A stretch of 60,475 nucleotides of DNA from Paenibacillus_AA sp045062745 (GCF_045062745.1 NZ_JBJGED010000043.1:1-60475), one strand, 5' to 3'; shown: positions 1 through 8,247, counted from the stretch's first letter. Notes: generated by a model not told the origin, from the sequence alone. Program-made: numbers and translations.

Positions 1-218
1 TTTGCGAACCGAAGTTCGCTATACTTGCACGCTCGTTGTTCAGTTTTCAAGGAACAATCCCGTCGTCGTCGGCAGCAGAGCCGTCCGAACAGCGACTTTA
101 TGAATATACCACATTCGCTACCCTCGACGCAAGCATTTAATTATTCCCAACTGCTCGCTGTTGGACAAGCTTTTTTGTGGCGAAGACTAATTTATCATAC
201 CCCCGCGAAGAAAGTCAA
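1..218 (-). promoter_or_regulatory. Tandem rrn promoters and start of 16S rRNA leader
   Basis: Read on the minus strand, P1 has -35 TTGACT (213-218) and a TG-extended -10 TAAATT (189-194), spacer 18. P2 has -35 TTGCGT (127-132) and -10 TATATT (103-108), spacer 18. They are followed by the CTTGAAAACTGAACAACGAG string (33-52) commonly found just upstream of 16S rRNA genes in Bacillales. I infer that a minus-strand rrn operon starts just left of position 1. No gene is seen in 1-241. Confidence 0.75.
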
Positions 219-241
219 GCCTTCTTTCGCAATTTCTCGCA

Positions 242-475
242 TTAATTATTCCGGTATCCCCGATCGCCTCGTCCGCGCACGTAACGAGACAATTCCTTGG
301 GCGATGCCAGACGGGCGTACATCCGGAAAATCACCTTGTACCTCGACTCGATCGCTTCCTTCACTTGCGCCTCGATCCGCGTGTCCTTCAAGTCATACAG
401 CATCTCATCCAGCTCTTTGCGCAGCATATAATCGAGTTCCTTGCATTCCCTTTGATTGAACAAAAAACCGAGCAT
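242..475 (-). CDS. Small conserved-looking hypothetical protein, 77 aa
   Basis: I do not recognise a family. The predicted product is small, soluble, highly charged and helical-looking, rich in Lys/Arg/Glu, with no signal peptide, membrane segment or metal-binding motif. The ATG is preceded by AAGGGGG about 11 nt upstream, which supports translation. It is a single gene between the SpoIIM-family gene and the rrn promoter, with no sign of an operon partner. An unexpressed ORF cannot be excluded, but the site and start context argue for a real gene. Confidence 0.6.
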   Translation of the reverse strand: MLGFLFNQRECKELDYMLRKELDEMLYDLKDTRIEAQVKEAIESRYKVIFRMYARLASPKELSRYVRGRGDRGYRNN

Positions 476-587
476 CCGGCGTTCAAGCCCCCTTAGCCGG
501 CAGTCAGAATAATAGAGCCAGGTTCTGCCGCTTTACTGTTATGCACAGAAAATGGGAATTTTATGAATCGGATGCTCGACAATTTTT

Positions 588-1202
588 CTAAAGCTCCATC
601 AACCAAGGCGTAACGGTACTCTCGATCACGGCGGCAACCAGCAGGCTGACCACCAGAAGCACGATCAGCGCCGGTGTGACTCTAAGGAATTGCCTCACTT
701 CCTCGCGGAACAACCCGCGTCCCGGTGAGCTGATCATGGTTACAAGCCCCTTGAGCACAATCGTCCCCAACCGAATGCCGAAGGCGGAAGCGAGCAAAAT
801 GGCCGGGATCTCGATAATCCCATGCGGCAAAATCCCCTTGAGCAGCAAGGCCAACTGGCCGGCCTTCACTTGTAGAGCGGCCAAGTAACCGATCACCAAC
901 CCGTTGCCCACCAAGAAGAAGATCGGAATGAACGCCAGCAAGGCGCCGGCGAATACGATCAGAACACTTTTGATCGCATTGTTCAAAAAGACGATGCCGA
1001 ACAGAAACCACTGCGTATGAGGCTGATTGTCGATGAATCCTTTCAGCTGCCGGAAACCTTCCAACTGACTATTCAGGAAGGCGTCGAACCGGTCGGAAAA
1101 GGCATACCCCATCACAATACCAGCCGCGAACACCAGAACCGCAGCATTCAAATACTTCGGGCCGGACGCAATATAACGGAACAACTGCCGAAAGCTAAAC
1201 AT
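588..1202 (-). CDS. SpoIIM-family (DUF95) integral membrane protein
   Basis: This 204-residue polytopic membrane protein matches the stage II sporulation protein M family. Hydrophobic segments fall near residues 20-38, 62-105, 120-150 and 170-195, with the family's AGALLAFIPIFFLVGNG-type core in the middle. The ATG at 1202 is used because GGGAGG lies about 11 nt upstream; the longer frame lacks a site. True SpoIIM works with SpoIID and SpoIIP in peptidoglycan remodelling during engulfment. This copy beside pdaB and kbaA may be SpoIIM itself or a paralogue of unknown role; sequence alone does not separate them. It is convergent with nothing and divergent from pdaB. Confidence 0.75.
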   Translation of the reverse strand: MFSFRQLFRYIASGPKYLNAAVLVFAAGIVMGYAFSDRFDAFLNSQLEGFRQLKGFIDNQPHTQWFLFGIVFLNNAIKSVLIVFAGALLAFIPIFFLVGNGLVIGYLAALQVKAGQLALLLKGILPHGIIEIPAILLASAFGIRLGTIVLKGLVTMISSPGRGLFREEVRQFLRVTPALIVLLVVSLLVAAVIESTVTPWLMEL

Positions 1203-1341
1203 GCCAGAACATGCCTCCCTTTGTCCCAATTTCCAAGCATGAAGCCAGTAGTACGAGCATATAAATTCGGTAAATGGATAAACAAGCTGTTGCGCGATGA
1301 ACCCGATCGACGCACCATAGCGTGAAGGAGGCCTTCTTACC

Positions 1342-2121
1342 GTGAACTTCTTTTATGTCCTGAACGGCAGGAAAATCAAGCAAGTCTTCATTATGTGCAT
1401 TGCCGTCTTATTCACGGCGGGCATTCTGTACTCCGAGAAAGGGAACATTACAGTGTTCTCGCAAGGCGACCCTTCCGCGATCTATAGCGTGGAAACGGAA
1501 AAGAAGGTCGTCGCACTCACCTTCGACATCAGCTGGGGCGACAAGCGCGCGGAGCCGATACTTCAAATCCTGCAAGAAAAAGGGGTTAAGAACGCCACCT
1601 TCTTCCTCTCTTCTCCCTGGAGCCAGACTCACCAAGACATCGTGAAAAAGATCGTGGAAGCCGGTTACGAGGTGGGCAGTCACGGGCACAAGCACGTGAA
1701 TTACAGCGGCCTGAGCGACGAGGAAATCCGCAAGCAAATCGAAACGGCGCATGAAATCTTAACCGGGTTAACAGGGAAATCCCCTAACCTGATCCGGCTG
1801 CCGAACGGCGACTTCGACAAGCGCGTATTGCGCATCGCGAATGAGATGAACTACAAGGTCATTCAATGGGATACCGACTCCCTCGATTGGATGAATAAAG
1901 GCACCGACAACATCATCAACCGCGTGTTGACGAAAGTACACCCAGGCGACATCGTCCTCTTCCACGCCAGCGATTCGGTCAAGCAGACGCATGAAGCGTT
2001 GCCGACGATTCTCGATCAGCTGAAGAGCAAAGGCTATGAATTCGTAACGGTGAGCCAGCTGATCCAACAAACCGACGTGAGCCAAAAGGAAGCCGAAAAG
2101 CAAACGTCGCTGCCTAAATGA
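1342..2121 (+). CDS. pdaB: PdaB-type polysaccharide deacetylase (sporulation)
   Basis: A 259-residue carbohydrate esterase 4 protein with an N-terminal membrane anchor (about residues 13-30) and a NodB fold. Motif 1 reads TFDISWG instead of the usual TFDDGP, which is characteristic of PdaB-type members; motif 2 SHGHKH carries the metal-binding histidines, and LFHASD closes the fold. The GTG start follows AAGGAGG by 10 nt. In Bacillus, PdaB is needed to keep spores stable after late sporulation. It sits next to kbaA in the usual Bacillus order but is followed by its own terminator, so it is probably monocistronic. Confidence 0.9.
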   Translation: MNFFYVLNGRKIKQVFIMCIAVLFTAGILYSEKGNITVFSQGDPSAIYSVETEKKVVALTFDISWGDKRAEPILQILQEKGVKNATFFLSSPWSQTHQDIVKKIVEAGYEVGSHGHKHVNYSGLSDEEIRKQIETAHEILTGLTGKSPNLIRLPNGDFDKRVLRIANEMNYKVIQWDTDSLDWMNKGTDNIINRVLTKVHPGDIVLFHASDSVKQTHEALPTILDQLKSKGYEFVTVSQLIQQTDVSQKEAEKQTSLPK

Positions 2122-2145
2122 CGGCCCTTCAAGAAAACTAGCTAC

Positions 2146-2185
2146 ACCCCCGCGAAGCAACCCTTGGCGGGGTTTTTATTTTTGC
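2146..2185 (+). terminator. Intrinsic terminator of pdaB
   Basis: A stem CCCCGC/GCGGGG is followed by TTTTTATTTTTG on the plus strand. It overlaps the 3' end of kbaA, so the two convergent genes share this DNA. Confidence 0.85.
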
Positions 2186-2775
2186 AGAATCTTATGAAGC
2201 TGCATAATTTGCCACGCATTGCAGGCGAGCAGCGGAACAATCATAAAGATGACATACGCATAGCCCGTCTCATCCAGATTGAACGCCGGGACGGCCTCGA
2301 TGATGGTGACTACGCTCATGAAGAACAAGGTCGGCACGAAGGCGGAGCGGTTCGTCTGCTGTAGCTTCCAATACGATACCGCCAGCGAGATCAGCAGAAT
2401 AATGGCCGGCAAGACGGTAAAACCCAAAAACGACCGGTCGGTCCCTTCATAAGAGCTATACCTAAAGTACGCCAGATCGATAACGGCTATGCCGACGAAA
2501 AGCACCTGCAGGATGGTCCAATACACCATTTTCCGCCGGAACAGGCTGAGAGCGATGAAGCGCAAGGTCAAGTAAGCGAAAAATCCCATTTGACTCAGCA
2601 CGCTGATCATACTGGCCCCGAAGAGCATGAAAATCCATTCGTAAGCCCCTACCGAGACGCCCAAGAATACGAACTCGGTGTCCATGGCTTTCATAATCGC
2701 CCCCGCGATCATCCCCACTACGGTCCCAATCACGAGAGTGGTCCAAAACAAATATCCCCATTTTTTAAGCGTCAA
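2176..2775 (-). CDS. kbaA: KbaA, KinB-pathway activator membrane protein
   Basis: About 199 residues with five to six hydrophobic segments (for example residues 7-28 and 39-60), matching KbaA by length, membrane pattern and place between pdaB and gerD. In Bacillus KbaA promotes KinB-dependent phosphorelay input to Spo0A. I choose the TTG at 2775 because GGAGGGG lies 9 nt upstream; a GTG at 2793 is in frame but lies upstream of that ribosome binding site. The start overlaps the last codons of a 50-codon gene, so the two are probably translationally coupled. Confidence 0.85.
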   Translation of the reverse strand: MTLKKWGYLFWTTLVIGTVVGMIAGAIMKAMDTEFVFLGVSVGAYEWIFMLFGASMISVLSQMGFFAYLTLRFIALSLFRRKMVYWTILQVLFVGIAVIDLAYFRYSSYEGTDRSFLGFTVLPAIILLISLAVSYWKLQQTNRSAFVPTLFFMSVVTIIEAVPAFNLDETGYAYVIFMIVPLLACNAWQIMQLHKILQK

Positions 2776-2917
2776 CTTCGTTCCCCTCCGCACTCATCCT
2801 TACATTACGCACTATCCTCGATTGTATCAAGCCGCCCAGCAAAAAGCCAATGATCCCCCAACATAATCCCAAGCGTTCAGCAGATACTAATGACAAATTG
2901 ATCCCGTCAAAGTGCAT
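2765..2917 (-). CDS. 50-aa membrane miniprotein upstream of and overlapping kbaA
   Basis: A complete ATG-to-TAA frame of 50 codons. AAGGAG (2927-2932) stands 9 nt before the ATG, as good as any ribosome binding site in the window. The product has an amphipathic start, one hydrophobic segment (about residues 16-32, LGLCWGIIGFLLGGLI) and a short charged tail. Its stop codon overlaps the kbaA start region by 11 bases. I do not recognise a family. The arrangement suggests a co-translated membrane partner of KbaA, which is inference only. Confidence 0.7.
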   Translation of the reverse strand: MHFDGINLSLVSAERLGLCWGIIGFLLGGLIQSRIVRNVRMSAEGNEVDA

Positions 2918-2979
2918 GCCATGCAACTCCTTCGTACTCTGACAGGGGCCGAATTCATCGAAGGGAGCATCCTAAACAT

Positions 2980-3645
2980 ATGCCAGTCAAACATATACGC
3001 TGGGTTCCCGTTCTGCTTCTTCCTTTGCTCGCCTCCTGCGGAGCCGGCTCGAGCGGTGGCACGCAACCGAGCAATGGCGGCTACAAGGAAACGAAGTCCA
3101 TGGTGCTGGATATCCTGAAGACGGACGAAGGCAAAAAGGCCGTCATGGAGGCCACCCTCAGCGAGCAGAACAGCCAAATGAAGCTGTTGAATACCGATAC
3201 CGGCCAGCAGGTGCAGATCGCGGTGAAGGACATCTTGACCGCCCAAGATACCGACGTTCTCATTCGTCAGCTCATGACGGAACCGAAGTTCGCCGGTGAC
3301 TTCGCCAAAGCCATTCAGAAGCAAAATAAGCAGCTGCAAAAGGATTTGATGAAGGATCCGGAGTATCAAAAGCAGATGATCGAAGTCATGAGAAATCCGG
3401 AGTACGAAAAGCTGGTGACGGAAGTGATGAAGAGCACGACGTACCGTCAGCAGACTCTGGCGATTATGCAAGAGAACATGCAAAACCCTATTTTCAAGGC
3501 CCAAGTGCTGGAGCTGCTGAAAAAGGTCGTCGAGGAGCAAGCGAATCCCGTTCCGCCCAAGAAGAAGGAAGGCGGCGGTGGCGGTGGCGGCGGCGATCAG
3601 TCCGAAGGAGGCGGCAAGGAGGGGGGCGGCGGCGGAGGCAAGTAG
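2980..3645 (+). CDS. gerD: GerD spore germination lipoprotein
   Basis: A 221-residue lipoprotein with lipobox LLASC, putting the lipidated cysteine at residue 20. A charged helical core (about 40-185) matches GerD, which forms the scaffold for germinosome assembly of nutrient receptors in the spore inner membrane. The last 20-25 residues are almost only Gly, Lys, Glu and Ser, including an eight-glycine run. A GAAGGGAG site lies about 12 nt before the ATG, slightly far. It sits between kbaA and salA, as in Bacillus; expression is expected in the forespore, but I could not assign its promoter. Confidence 0.9.
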   Translation: MPVKHIRWVPVLLLPLLASCGAGSSGGTQPSNGGYKETKSMVLDILKTDEGKKAVMEATLSEQNSQMKLLNTDTGQQVQIAVKDILTAQDTDVLIRQLMTEPKFAGDFAKAIQKQNKQLQKDLMKDPEYQKQMIEVMRNPEYEKLVTEVMKSTTYRQQTLAIMQENMQNPIFKAQVLELLKKVVEEQANPVPPKKKEGGGGGGGGDQSEGGGKEGGGGGGK

Positions 3646-3656
3646 GTTATCCGAAG

Positions 3657-3705
3657 CAAAAAAGGACGGTGTCGTTCCCTGGGAGGATTCGACATCGTCC
3701 TTTTC
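3657..3705. terminator. Bidirectional terminator between gerD and salA
   Basis: A symmetric hairpin AAAAGGACGGTGTCG...CGACATCGTCCTTTT with an A/T run on both sides. It can stop transcription of the convergent gerD (+) and salA (-) genes. Confidence 0.85.
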
Positions 3706-3725
3706 ATGCACAGCCCTTCGAGGCT

Positions 3726-4817
3726 CTATTTCTCCAACTTGCGAATGACCGCTTCGGCGACTTCCAAGTACATCCGGCCTTGCTCCGTGTCGGCCTTGTA
3801 GACCGACGGCGTATAATCCGGCTCCGACGGATGATTGTCCGGCGCGCCTAGAGGAATTTGGGCCAACAGCTGCGTATGCAGCTCCTCGGCGAGCTTCCCT
3901 CCGCCTCCACGGCCGAACACGTAATCCTTCTCGCCGTTCGAATTGACGTAATACGCCATATTCTCCACGACACCCAGAATCTCATGGTTCGTATGCACCG
4001 CCATGGCTCCGGCTCTAGCGGCGACGAAAGCTGCCGTCGCATGCGGGGTCGTCACGATGATCTCCTTGCTCTGCGGGATCATCTGGTGCACGTCCAGCGC
4101 CACGTCGCCCGTGCCTGGCGGCAGATCCAGCAGCATGTAGTCGAGCTGCCCCCACTCCACTTCATTGAAGAAATTGCGCAGCATCTTGCCCAGCATCGGA
4201 CCGCGCCAGATGATCGGGGCATTGTCTTCCACGAAGAAGCCCATCGAGATGACCTTCACGCCATGACGCTCCACCGGTACGATGCGCTGGTCGACGACTT
4301 CGGGGCGCTCCTCGATCCCGAGCATATCCGGGATGCTGAACCCATAGATGTCGGCGTCGATGATGCCGACCTTCTTCCCGCTGCGCGCGAGAGCTACAGC
4401 CAAATTCACCGTGACGGTGGATTTGCCCACGCCGCCCTTGCCGCTCGCGATCGCGATGAATTGGACGCCGGACTCCGGCGCGAGTATATTCGTAACGGCG
4501 GGCGCCGCTGCCGTCGGCGCGGCCGATGTGCCTGCACCAGCCCCGGTCCGCTTGGCCAACTCCGCTCGCTCGAAGTCGGTAATCGCCCTCACGCGAACGC
4601 GCACTTCGCCGGCTCCGGCTTCCCGCAGCGCTTGAGTCGCCCGGTCCTTCAAGCTTTGCATATAGGCTTCGTCGGTCTGGGTGGCGATGAGACTAACGGA
4701 GACGCTGTTCTCCTTCACCATGACGTCGCGAATGAATGACAGCTCCGCGAACGATTGCTTGTATTCAGGATCCTGCAGGAAACTAAGGATGTCCGCTACT
4801 TGATCTTTGGAAATCAT
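3726..4817 (-). CDS. salA: SalA/Mrp-type P-loop ATPase
   Basis: A 363-residue Mrp/NBP35-family protein: an N-terminal DUF59/MIP18-like domain (about 1-85), an Ala/Pro linker (92-115), then the deviant Walker A SGKGGVGKST (125-134) and DLPPGTGD. The protein has no cysteine at all; where canonical Mrp scaffolds carry a CPxC pair it reads VNSNGE. This argues against Fe-S cluster carriage and for the SalA regulator, which in Bacillus represses scoC. The ATG follows GGGGGG by 4 nt. Position between gerD and cwlD matches Bacillus. Confidence 0.85.
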   Translation of the reverse strand: MISKDQVADILSFLQDPEYKQSFAELSFIRDVMVKENSVSVSLIATQTDEAYMQSLKDRATQALREAGAGEVRVRVRAITDFERAELAKRTGAGAGTSAAPTAAAPAVTNILAPESGVQFIAIASGKGGVGKSTVTVNLAVALARSGKKVGIIDADIYGFSIPDMLGIEERPEVVDQRIVPVERHGVKVISMGFFVEDNAPIIWRGPMLGKMLRNFFNEVEWGQLDYMLLDLPPGTGDVALDVHQMIPQSKEIIVTTPHATAAFVAARAGAMAVHTNHEILGVVENMAYYVNSNGEKDYVFGRGGGGKLAEELHTQLLAQIPLGAPDNHPSEPDYTPSVYKADTEQGRMYLEVAEAVIRKLEK

Positions 4818-4892
4818 GGGGCCCCCCGGTAAGATTGGAATAGTTGCGATCTGCTATGTATTATAGCATACGTTGCCCCGAGACCAAATCGG

Positions 4893-5639
4893 TTACTTCT
4901 TCTCTTCGCTCGCATATTTCAGGACGCCCCGGTAGATCGATTCCGCCACTTTCTTCTGGTATTGCACGGTCGCCATCTGCTTGGCCTCCTGCGGGTTGGA
5001 CAGGAACCCGACCTCTACGAGCGTCGTCGGAATCTTTAATGCCTTTAACAAATACACGGTCGAATCGGGCTTGGGCACCCGTTCCGTATTGTTCAGGCTC
5101 CGCTTGATTTCCTCCTGGATGGATGTTGCGAGCTTGCGGCTTTCTTCATTCGTCGTCGAGTAGAACGTCTGGGCCCCGGTCCATTTGGCCGATGGAATGC
5201 TGTTCAGGTGAATGCTTACGAGCATATCCGCTTTCTGTCTCTCGATGAGCTCGACCCGGTTGAGCAGGTCCTGCGTTTTACGCTTGCTGTACCCCTTCGT
5301 GTCCGTATCCGCCAAGTCGGAATCGTCTTCCCGGGTCATGATGACGACGGCGCCGGACTGCTGCAAGTAGTCGCGCAAGTACAACGCGATCGATAAGGTC
5401 ACTTGCTTTTCGATCACGCCGTCCTTGCTCACCGCACCCCCATCCGGCCCGCCATGGCCGGCATCCAAAGCGATCACTTTCCCTGACAAAGGCATGGTCC
5501 AATACGTCCATGTCCGCGTGGCCGGAAGCTCGTAGGTGAACAAGAACACCATCATGCCCACGAGCACGGCCATCATACCCAGCTTCAGCATCCCATGATT
5601 GTTCACCCAGAATACAACACGTTTTCTCGGTCGCTTCAT
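4893..5639 (-). CDS. cwlD: CwlD N-acetylmuramoyl-L-alanine amidase
   Basis: A 248-residue Amidase_3 zinc enzyme with an N-terminal membrane segment (about 17-36). Zinc and catalytic residues are visible as H62 (DAGHGG), E77, H144 (SIHLNS) and E209 (VEVGF). With PdaA, CwlD makes the muramic delta-lactam of spore cortex that germination lytic enzymes recognise. The ATG at 5639 follows GGGGTGG by about 10 nt; the longer frame upstream lacks a site. It lies upstream of salA with a 75 nt gap. Confidence 0.92.
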   Translation of the reverse strand: MKRPRKRVVFWVNNHGMLKLGMMAVLVGMMVFLFTYELPATRTWTYWTMPLSGKVIALDAGHGGPDGGAVSKDGVIEKQVTLSIALYLRDYLQQSGAVVIMTREDDSDLADTDTKGYSKRKTQDLLNRVELIERQKADMLVSIHLNSIPSAKWTGAQTFYSTTNEESRKLATSIQEEIKRSLNNTERVPKPDSTVYLLKALKIPTTLVEVGFLSNPQEAKQMATVQYQKKVAESIYRGVLKYASEEKK

Positions 5640-5725
5640 AAGACAAAATCCACCCCAGTTCCCTAGACTGTTACTCCAATCTATATGGGACAGGGTGGAC
5701 AAATATTCTAACTAGTCCAGTTCGA

Positions 5726-6910
5726 TTATGGATTCACACTACCTTGCACGACACCCTCGGCCATGCCATCGATCAACACTTTCGCCACTTCCGGGCGGGT
5801 AAATTCCGCTGGCGGGCACACGCCGTCACGCAGCAGGCCGCGCACCTTGGTCCCCGACAAATGCAAGTGGTGGTTCTTGTCATGCGGGCACGTCTTGGTC
5901 GTCGCCATGTTGCCGCACTTCGTGCAGAAGAAGCTGTGCTCGAAGAAAAGCGGCGTGATGCCCAATTCTTCCGCGGTGAAGTTTTTGAAGATCTCCTGTG
6001 CCTCGTATGTGCCGTAGTAGTCTCCGACGCCCGCATGATCGCGGCCTACGATGAAATGGGTGCAGCCGTAGTTTTTGCGTACCATCGCGTGGAAGATCGC
6101 TTCTCTGGGTCCTGCATAGCGCATAGCCGCCGGGAAGACGCCCAGGAAGACGCGCTGTTTCGGGTAATAATTGTCGAGCAGCACCAGGTAGCTCTTCATT
6201 CGCACATCCGCGGAGATATCGTCCGACTTCGTCTCCCCGACGAGCGGGTTTAGGAACAGCGCATCCACGATCTCCAAGGCCGTCTTCTGAATGTATTCAT
6301 GGGCCCGGTGCACCGGATTGCGGGTCTGGAACCCGACGACCGTCTTCCAGCCGTTCTGGACGAACCGCTTGCGCGTCTCTGCGGGATCGAAGTAGTAATC
6401 CTGGAATTTGTCCGGCTTCGGCCGATTCAGCACTTGCACGGGGCCGCCGATGTACACGGGCGAGCGCTGCAGCAGCTTTTGCACTCCCGGGTGCTCCGGA
6501 TCCGACGTCTTGAACACTTTCACCGCTTCGTCCTGCAGGTTCACCCGGTAAATGCTGCGCACGTCGAGAATCGCGTATGTGACCCCGTCCTCGCCTTTGA
6601 GCGCTACTTGCTCCCCGACGGACAGCTCGTTCGCCAACGCCTCTTCGATCGGGAGCGTAATCGGGATGCTCCAGACCGTGCCGTCTGCGAGCCGCATCCG
6701 GTCCACTACGGAGCGATAATCGCTCTCCTCGAGAAACCCGGTCAACGGGGAGAACGCACCGATCGCGATCAGATCCAAGTCCGACAACGTCCAAGTGGTG
6801 ATCGTAAGGGAACGCAGCGTGCCGGCTTGCTTCAGCAGGGCCTCCCGTGCCTCTCCCGTCGCCAAGCGATTGATCAATACGCCGCCATGCGGTTTAATCG
6901 TCTCTGCCAT
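5726..6910 (-). CDS. sat: Sulfate adenylyltransferase (ATP sulfurylase)
   Basis: A 394-residue homo-oligomeric ATP sulfurylase that makes adenylylsulfate (APS) from ATP and sulfate. Visible motifs are QTRNPVHRAHEY (nucleotide binding), NPLVGETKSDD, GRDHAGVG and SGTKVR; a CxxC...C cluster near residue 330 is the zinc site of the bacterial type. It starts 12 nt after cysH ends, so the two are one operon. No APS kinase gene is present, which fits direct use of APS by the upstream reductase. Confidence 0.95.
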   Translation of the reverse strand: MAETIKPHGGVLINRLATGEAREALLKQAGTLRSLTITTWTLSDLDLIAIGAFSPLTGFLEESDYRSVVDRMRLADGTVWSIPITLPIEEALANELSVGEQVALKGEDGVTYAILDVRSIYRVNLQDEAVKVFKTSDPEHPGVQKLLQRSPVYIGGPVQVLNRPKPDKFQDYYFDPAETRKRFVQNGWKTVVGFQTRNPVHRAHEYIQKTALEIVDALFLNPLVGETKSDDISADVRMKSYLVLLDNYYPKQRVFLGVFPAAMRYAGPREAIFHAMVRKNYGCTHFIVGRDHAGVGDYYGTYEAQEIFKNFTAEELGITPLFFEHSFFCTKCGNMATTKTCPHDKNHHLHLSGTKVRGLLRDGVCPPAEFTRPEVAKVLIDGMAEGVVQGSVNP

Positions 6911-6922
6911 GGATATGCCTCC

Positions 6923-7615
6923 TCACTTATGCAGCCCGCATTCGGTCTTCTCGTTGCCCGACCAACGTCCGGCTCTCGGGTCTTCGCCCGGGAGAACTTG
7001 ACGGGTGCACATCTCGCAACCGATGCTGGGGTAATAGTTGTCATGCAGCGGGTTGTAGATCACGTTGTGCTGACGGATATAGTTCCAGACATCCTCAGAC
7101 GTCCAGCTCGCGAGCGGATTGAACTTCACGAGACCGAACTTCGTATCGTATTCGACCTTTTTGGCATTGGCCCGTGTAGGAGCTTGGTCCCGGCGAATCC
7201 CGGTAATCCAGGCGTCGTACTTGCCGAGAATCTCGGTCAGCGGCTCGACCTTGCGGATGTTGCAGCAGGCGTTCGGATTCGACTTCCAGAGCTCTTCCCC
7301 GTGCAGGGCGCCTTGCTCCTCTACCGTCAACTTCGGAAGCACTTGGATGAAAGTCAGGTTGTAGTGCTGCGCCAGACGATCCCGAGTCTCATACGTTTCC
7401 TTGAAATGCAAGTTCGTGTCTAGGTAGAAAATATCGGTACCGGGACGTGTCTTGTGCAGCATATCGATCAGCACCACGTCTTCGGCCCCGAAGCTGCTGG
7501 CGAACGTAATGTTCGGAAATGTGTCGACGGCCCAGGCGATCAATGCTTCCGGCGACTCATTCTCGAATTGCTCGGCTGCGCGCTGGATCAAAGCTTCTTT
7601 TTCAATCAAGTTCAT
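6923..7615 (-). CDS. cysH: Thioredoxin-dependent APS reductase
   Basis: A 230-residue PAPS/APS reductase that reduces adenylylsulfate to sulfite. C117-C118 and C200-x-x-C203 are the four [4Fe-4S] ligands that mark APS reductases and plant/Bacillus-type enzymes, and C226 in ECGLH is the catalytic thiol. SSFGAED is the pyrophosphatase-like loop. It is the first gene of a cysH-sat operon behind its own promoter and is separated from rpsI by a strong terminator, so this is an independent unit placed between rpsI and cwlD. Confidence 0.93.
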   Translation of the reverse strand: MNLIEKEALIQRAAEQFENESPEALIAWAVDTFPNITFASSFGAEDVVLIDMLHKTRPGTDIFYLDTNLHFKETYETRDRLAQHYNLTFIQVLPKLTVEEQGALHGEELWKSNPNACCNIRKVEPLTEILGKYDAWITGIRRDQAPTRANAKKVEYDTKFGLVKFNPLASWTSEDVWNYIRQHNVIYNPLHDNYYPSIGCEMCTRQVLPGEDPRAGRWSGNEKTECGLHK

Positions 7616-7634
7616 AATGGCTTCCCTCCATTTT

Positions 7635-7703
7635 AATTCCTAGTTAGTTGATATGATTTATGCGTTATAAAAACAAGTATAATTCATTTTGATGGAAAGT
7701 CAA
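7635..7703 (-). promoter_or_regulatory. cysH-sat promoter with CymR-like GGAATT half-site
   Basis: -35 TTGACT (7698-7703) and -10 TATACT (7676-7681) are 16 nt apart. An AT-rich stretch ending in GGAATT (7635-7640) lies between the start site and the ribosome binding site and resembles the 3' half of the CymR cysteine-metabolism operator. The full published CymR consensus does not align without a 2 nt shift, so repression by CymR is only a suggestion. Confidence 0.6.
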
Positions 7704-7780
7704 TTGCTTCCTTATATTTTCTTGCTTTCCCGCACTATTGTATGGGCGACTGTCTCCCTTGGTGCGTGCCTGCGAAGCAC

Positions 7781-7818
7781 AAAAAACCCCCTTCTCGTCG
7801 TTCTGACGAAAAGGGGGC
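7781..7818 (-). terminator. Intrinsic terminator after rpsI
   Basis: On the minus strand, CCCCCTTTTCGTC pairs with GACGAGAAGGGGG and is followed by TTTTTTG. It ends the rplM-rpsI operon. Confidence 0.92.
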
Positions 7819-7834
7819 GTCTGTGCCGATAAAA

Positions 7835-8227
7835 TTAACGCTTGGAGAACTGAGGCGCACGGCGAGCGGCTTTCAAGCCGTACTTCTTCCGTTCCTTCAT
7901 CCGCGGGTCGCGAGTGAGGAAGCCTGCTTTCTTCAAGGACGGACGGAATTCCGGATCCACCTTCAGCAAGGCGCGGGAGATCCCGTGGCGGATTGCGCCT
8001 GCTTGTCCTGTCGTACCGCCGCCGTTCGCAATGACGAGAATGTCGTATTTGCCGAGCGTCTCGGTCAGGTTCAGCGGCTGCTTAACGATCAATTTCAAAG
8101 TTTCGAGCCCGAAGTATTCATCCAGGTTACGGTTGTTGATTACGATACGGCCTTCGCCCGGTACGAGGCGAACGCGTGCAACGGAATGCTTGCGACGGCC
8201 GGTTCCGTAGTATTGAACTTGTGCCAT
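7835..8227 (-). CDS. rpsI: 30S ribosomal protein S9
   Basis: 130 residues, the standard length for bacterial S9. It opens with QYYGTGRRKHSVARV, contains the GGGTTGQAGAIRHGI RNA-binding core and ends in the conserved basic tail QFSKR that reaches the P-site tRNA. The start ATG follows GAGGAACGACTTC. It lies 20 nt after rplM, the standard bacterial rplM-rpsI pair, behind an L13 leader. Confidence 0.97.
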   Translation of the reverse strand: MAQVQYYGTGRRKHSVARVRLVPGEGRIVINNRNLDEYFGLETLKLIVKQPLNLTETLGKYDILVIANGGGTTGQAGAIRHGISRALLKVDPEFRPSLKKAGFLTRDPRMKERKKYGLKAARRAPQFSKR

Positions 8228-8247
8228 GAAGTCGTTCCTCCTCTAAA

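Noticed and set aside
7635..7665. Full CymR operator upstream of cysH
   Set aside because: GGAATT and its flank fit, but the 5' half only aligns after a 2 nt shift from the published consensus, so it is mentioned only as a possible half-site.
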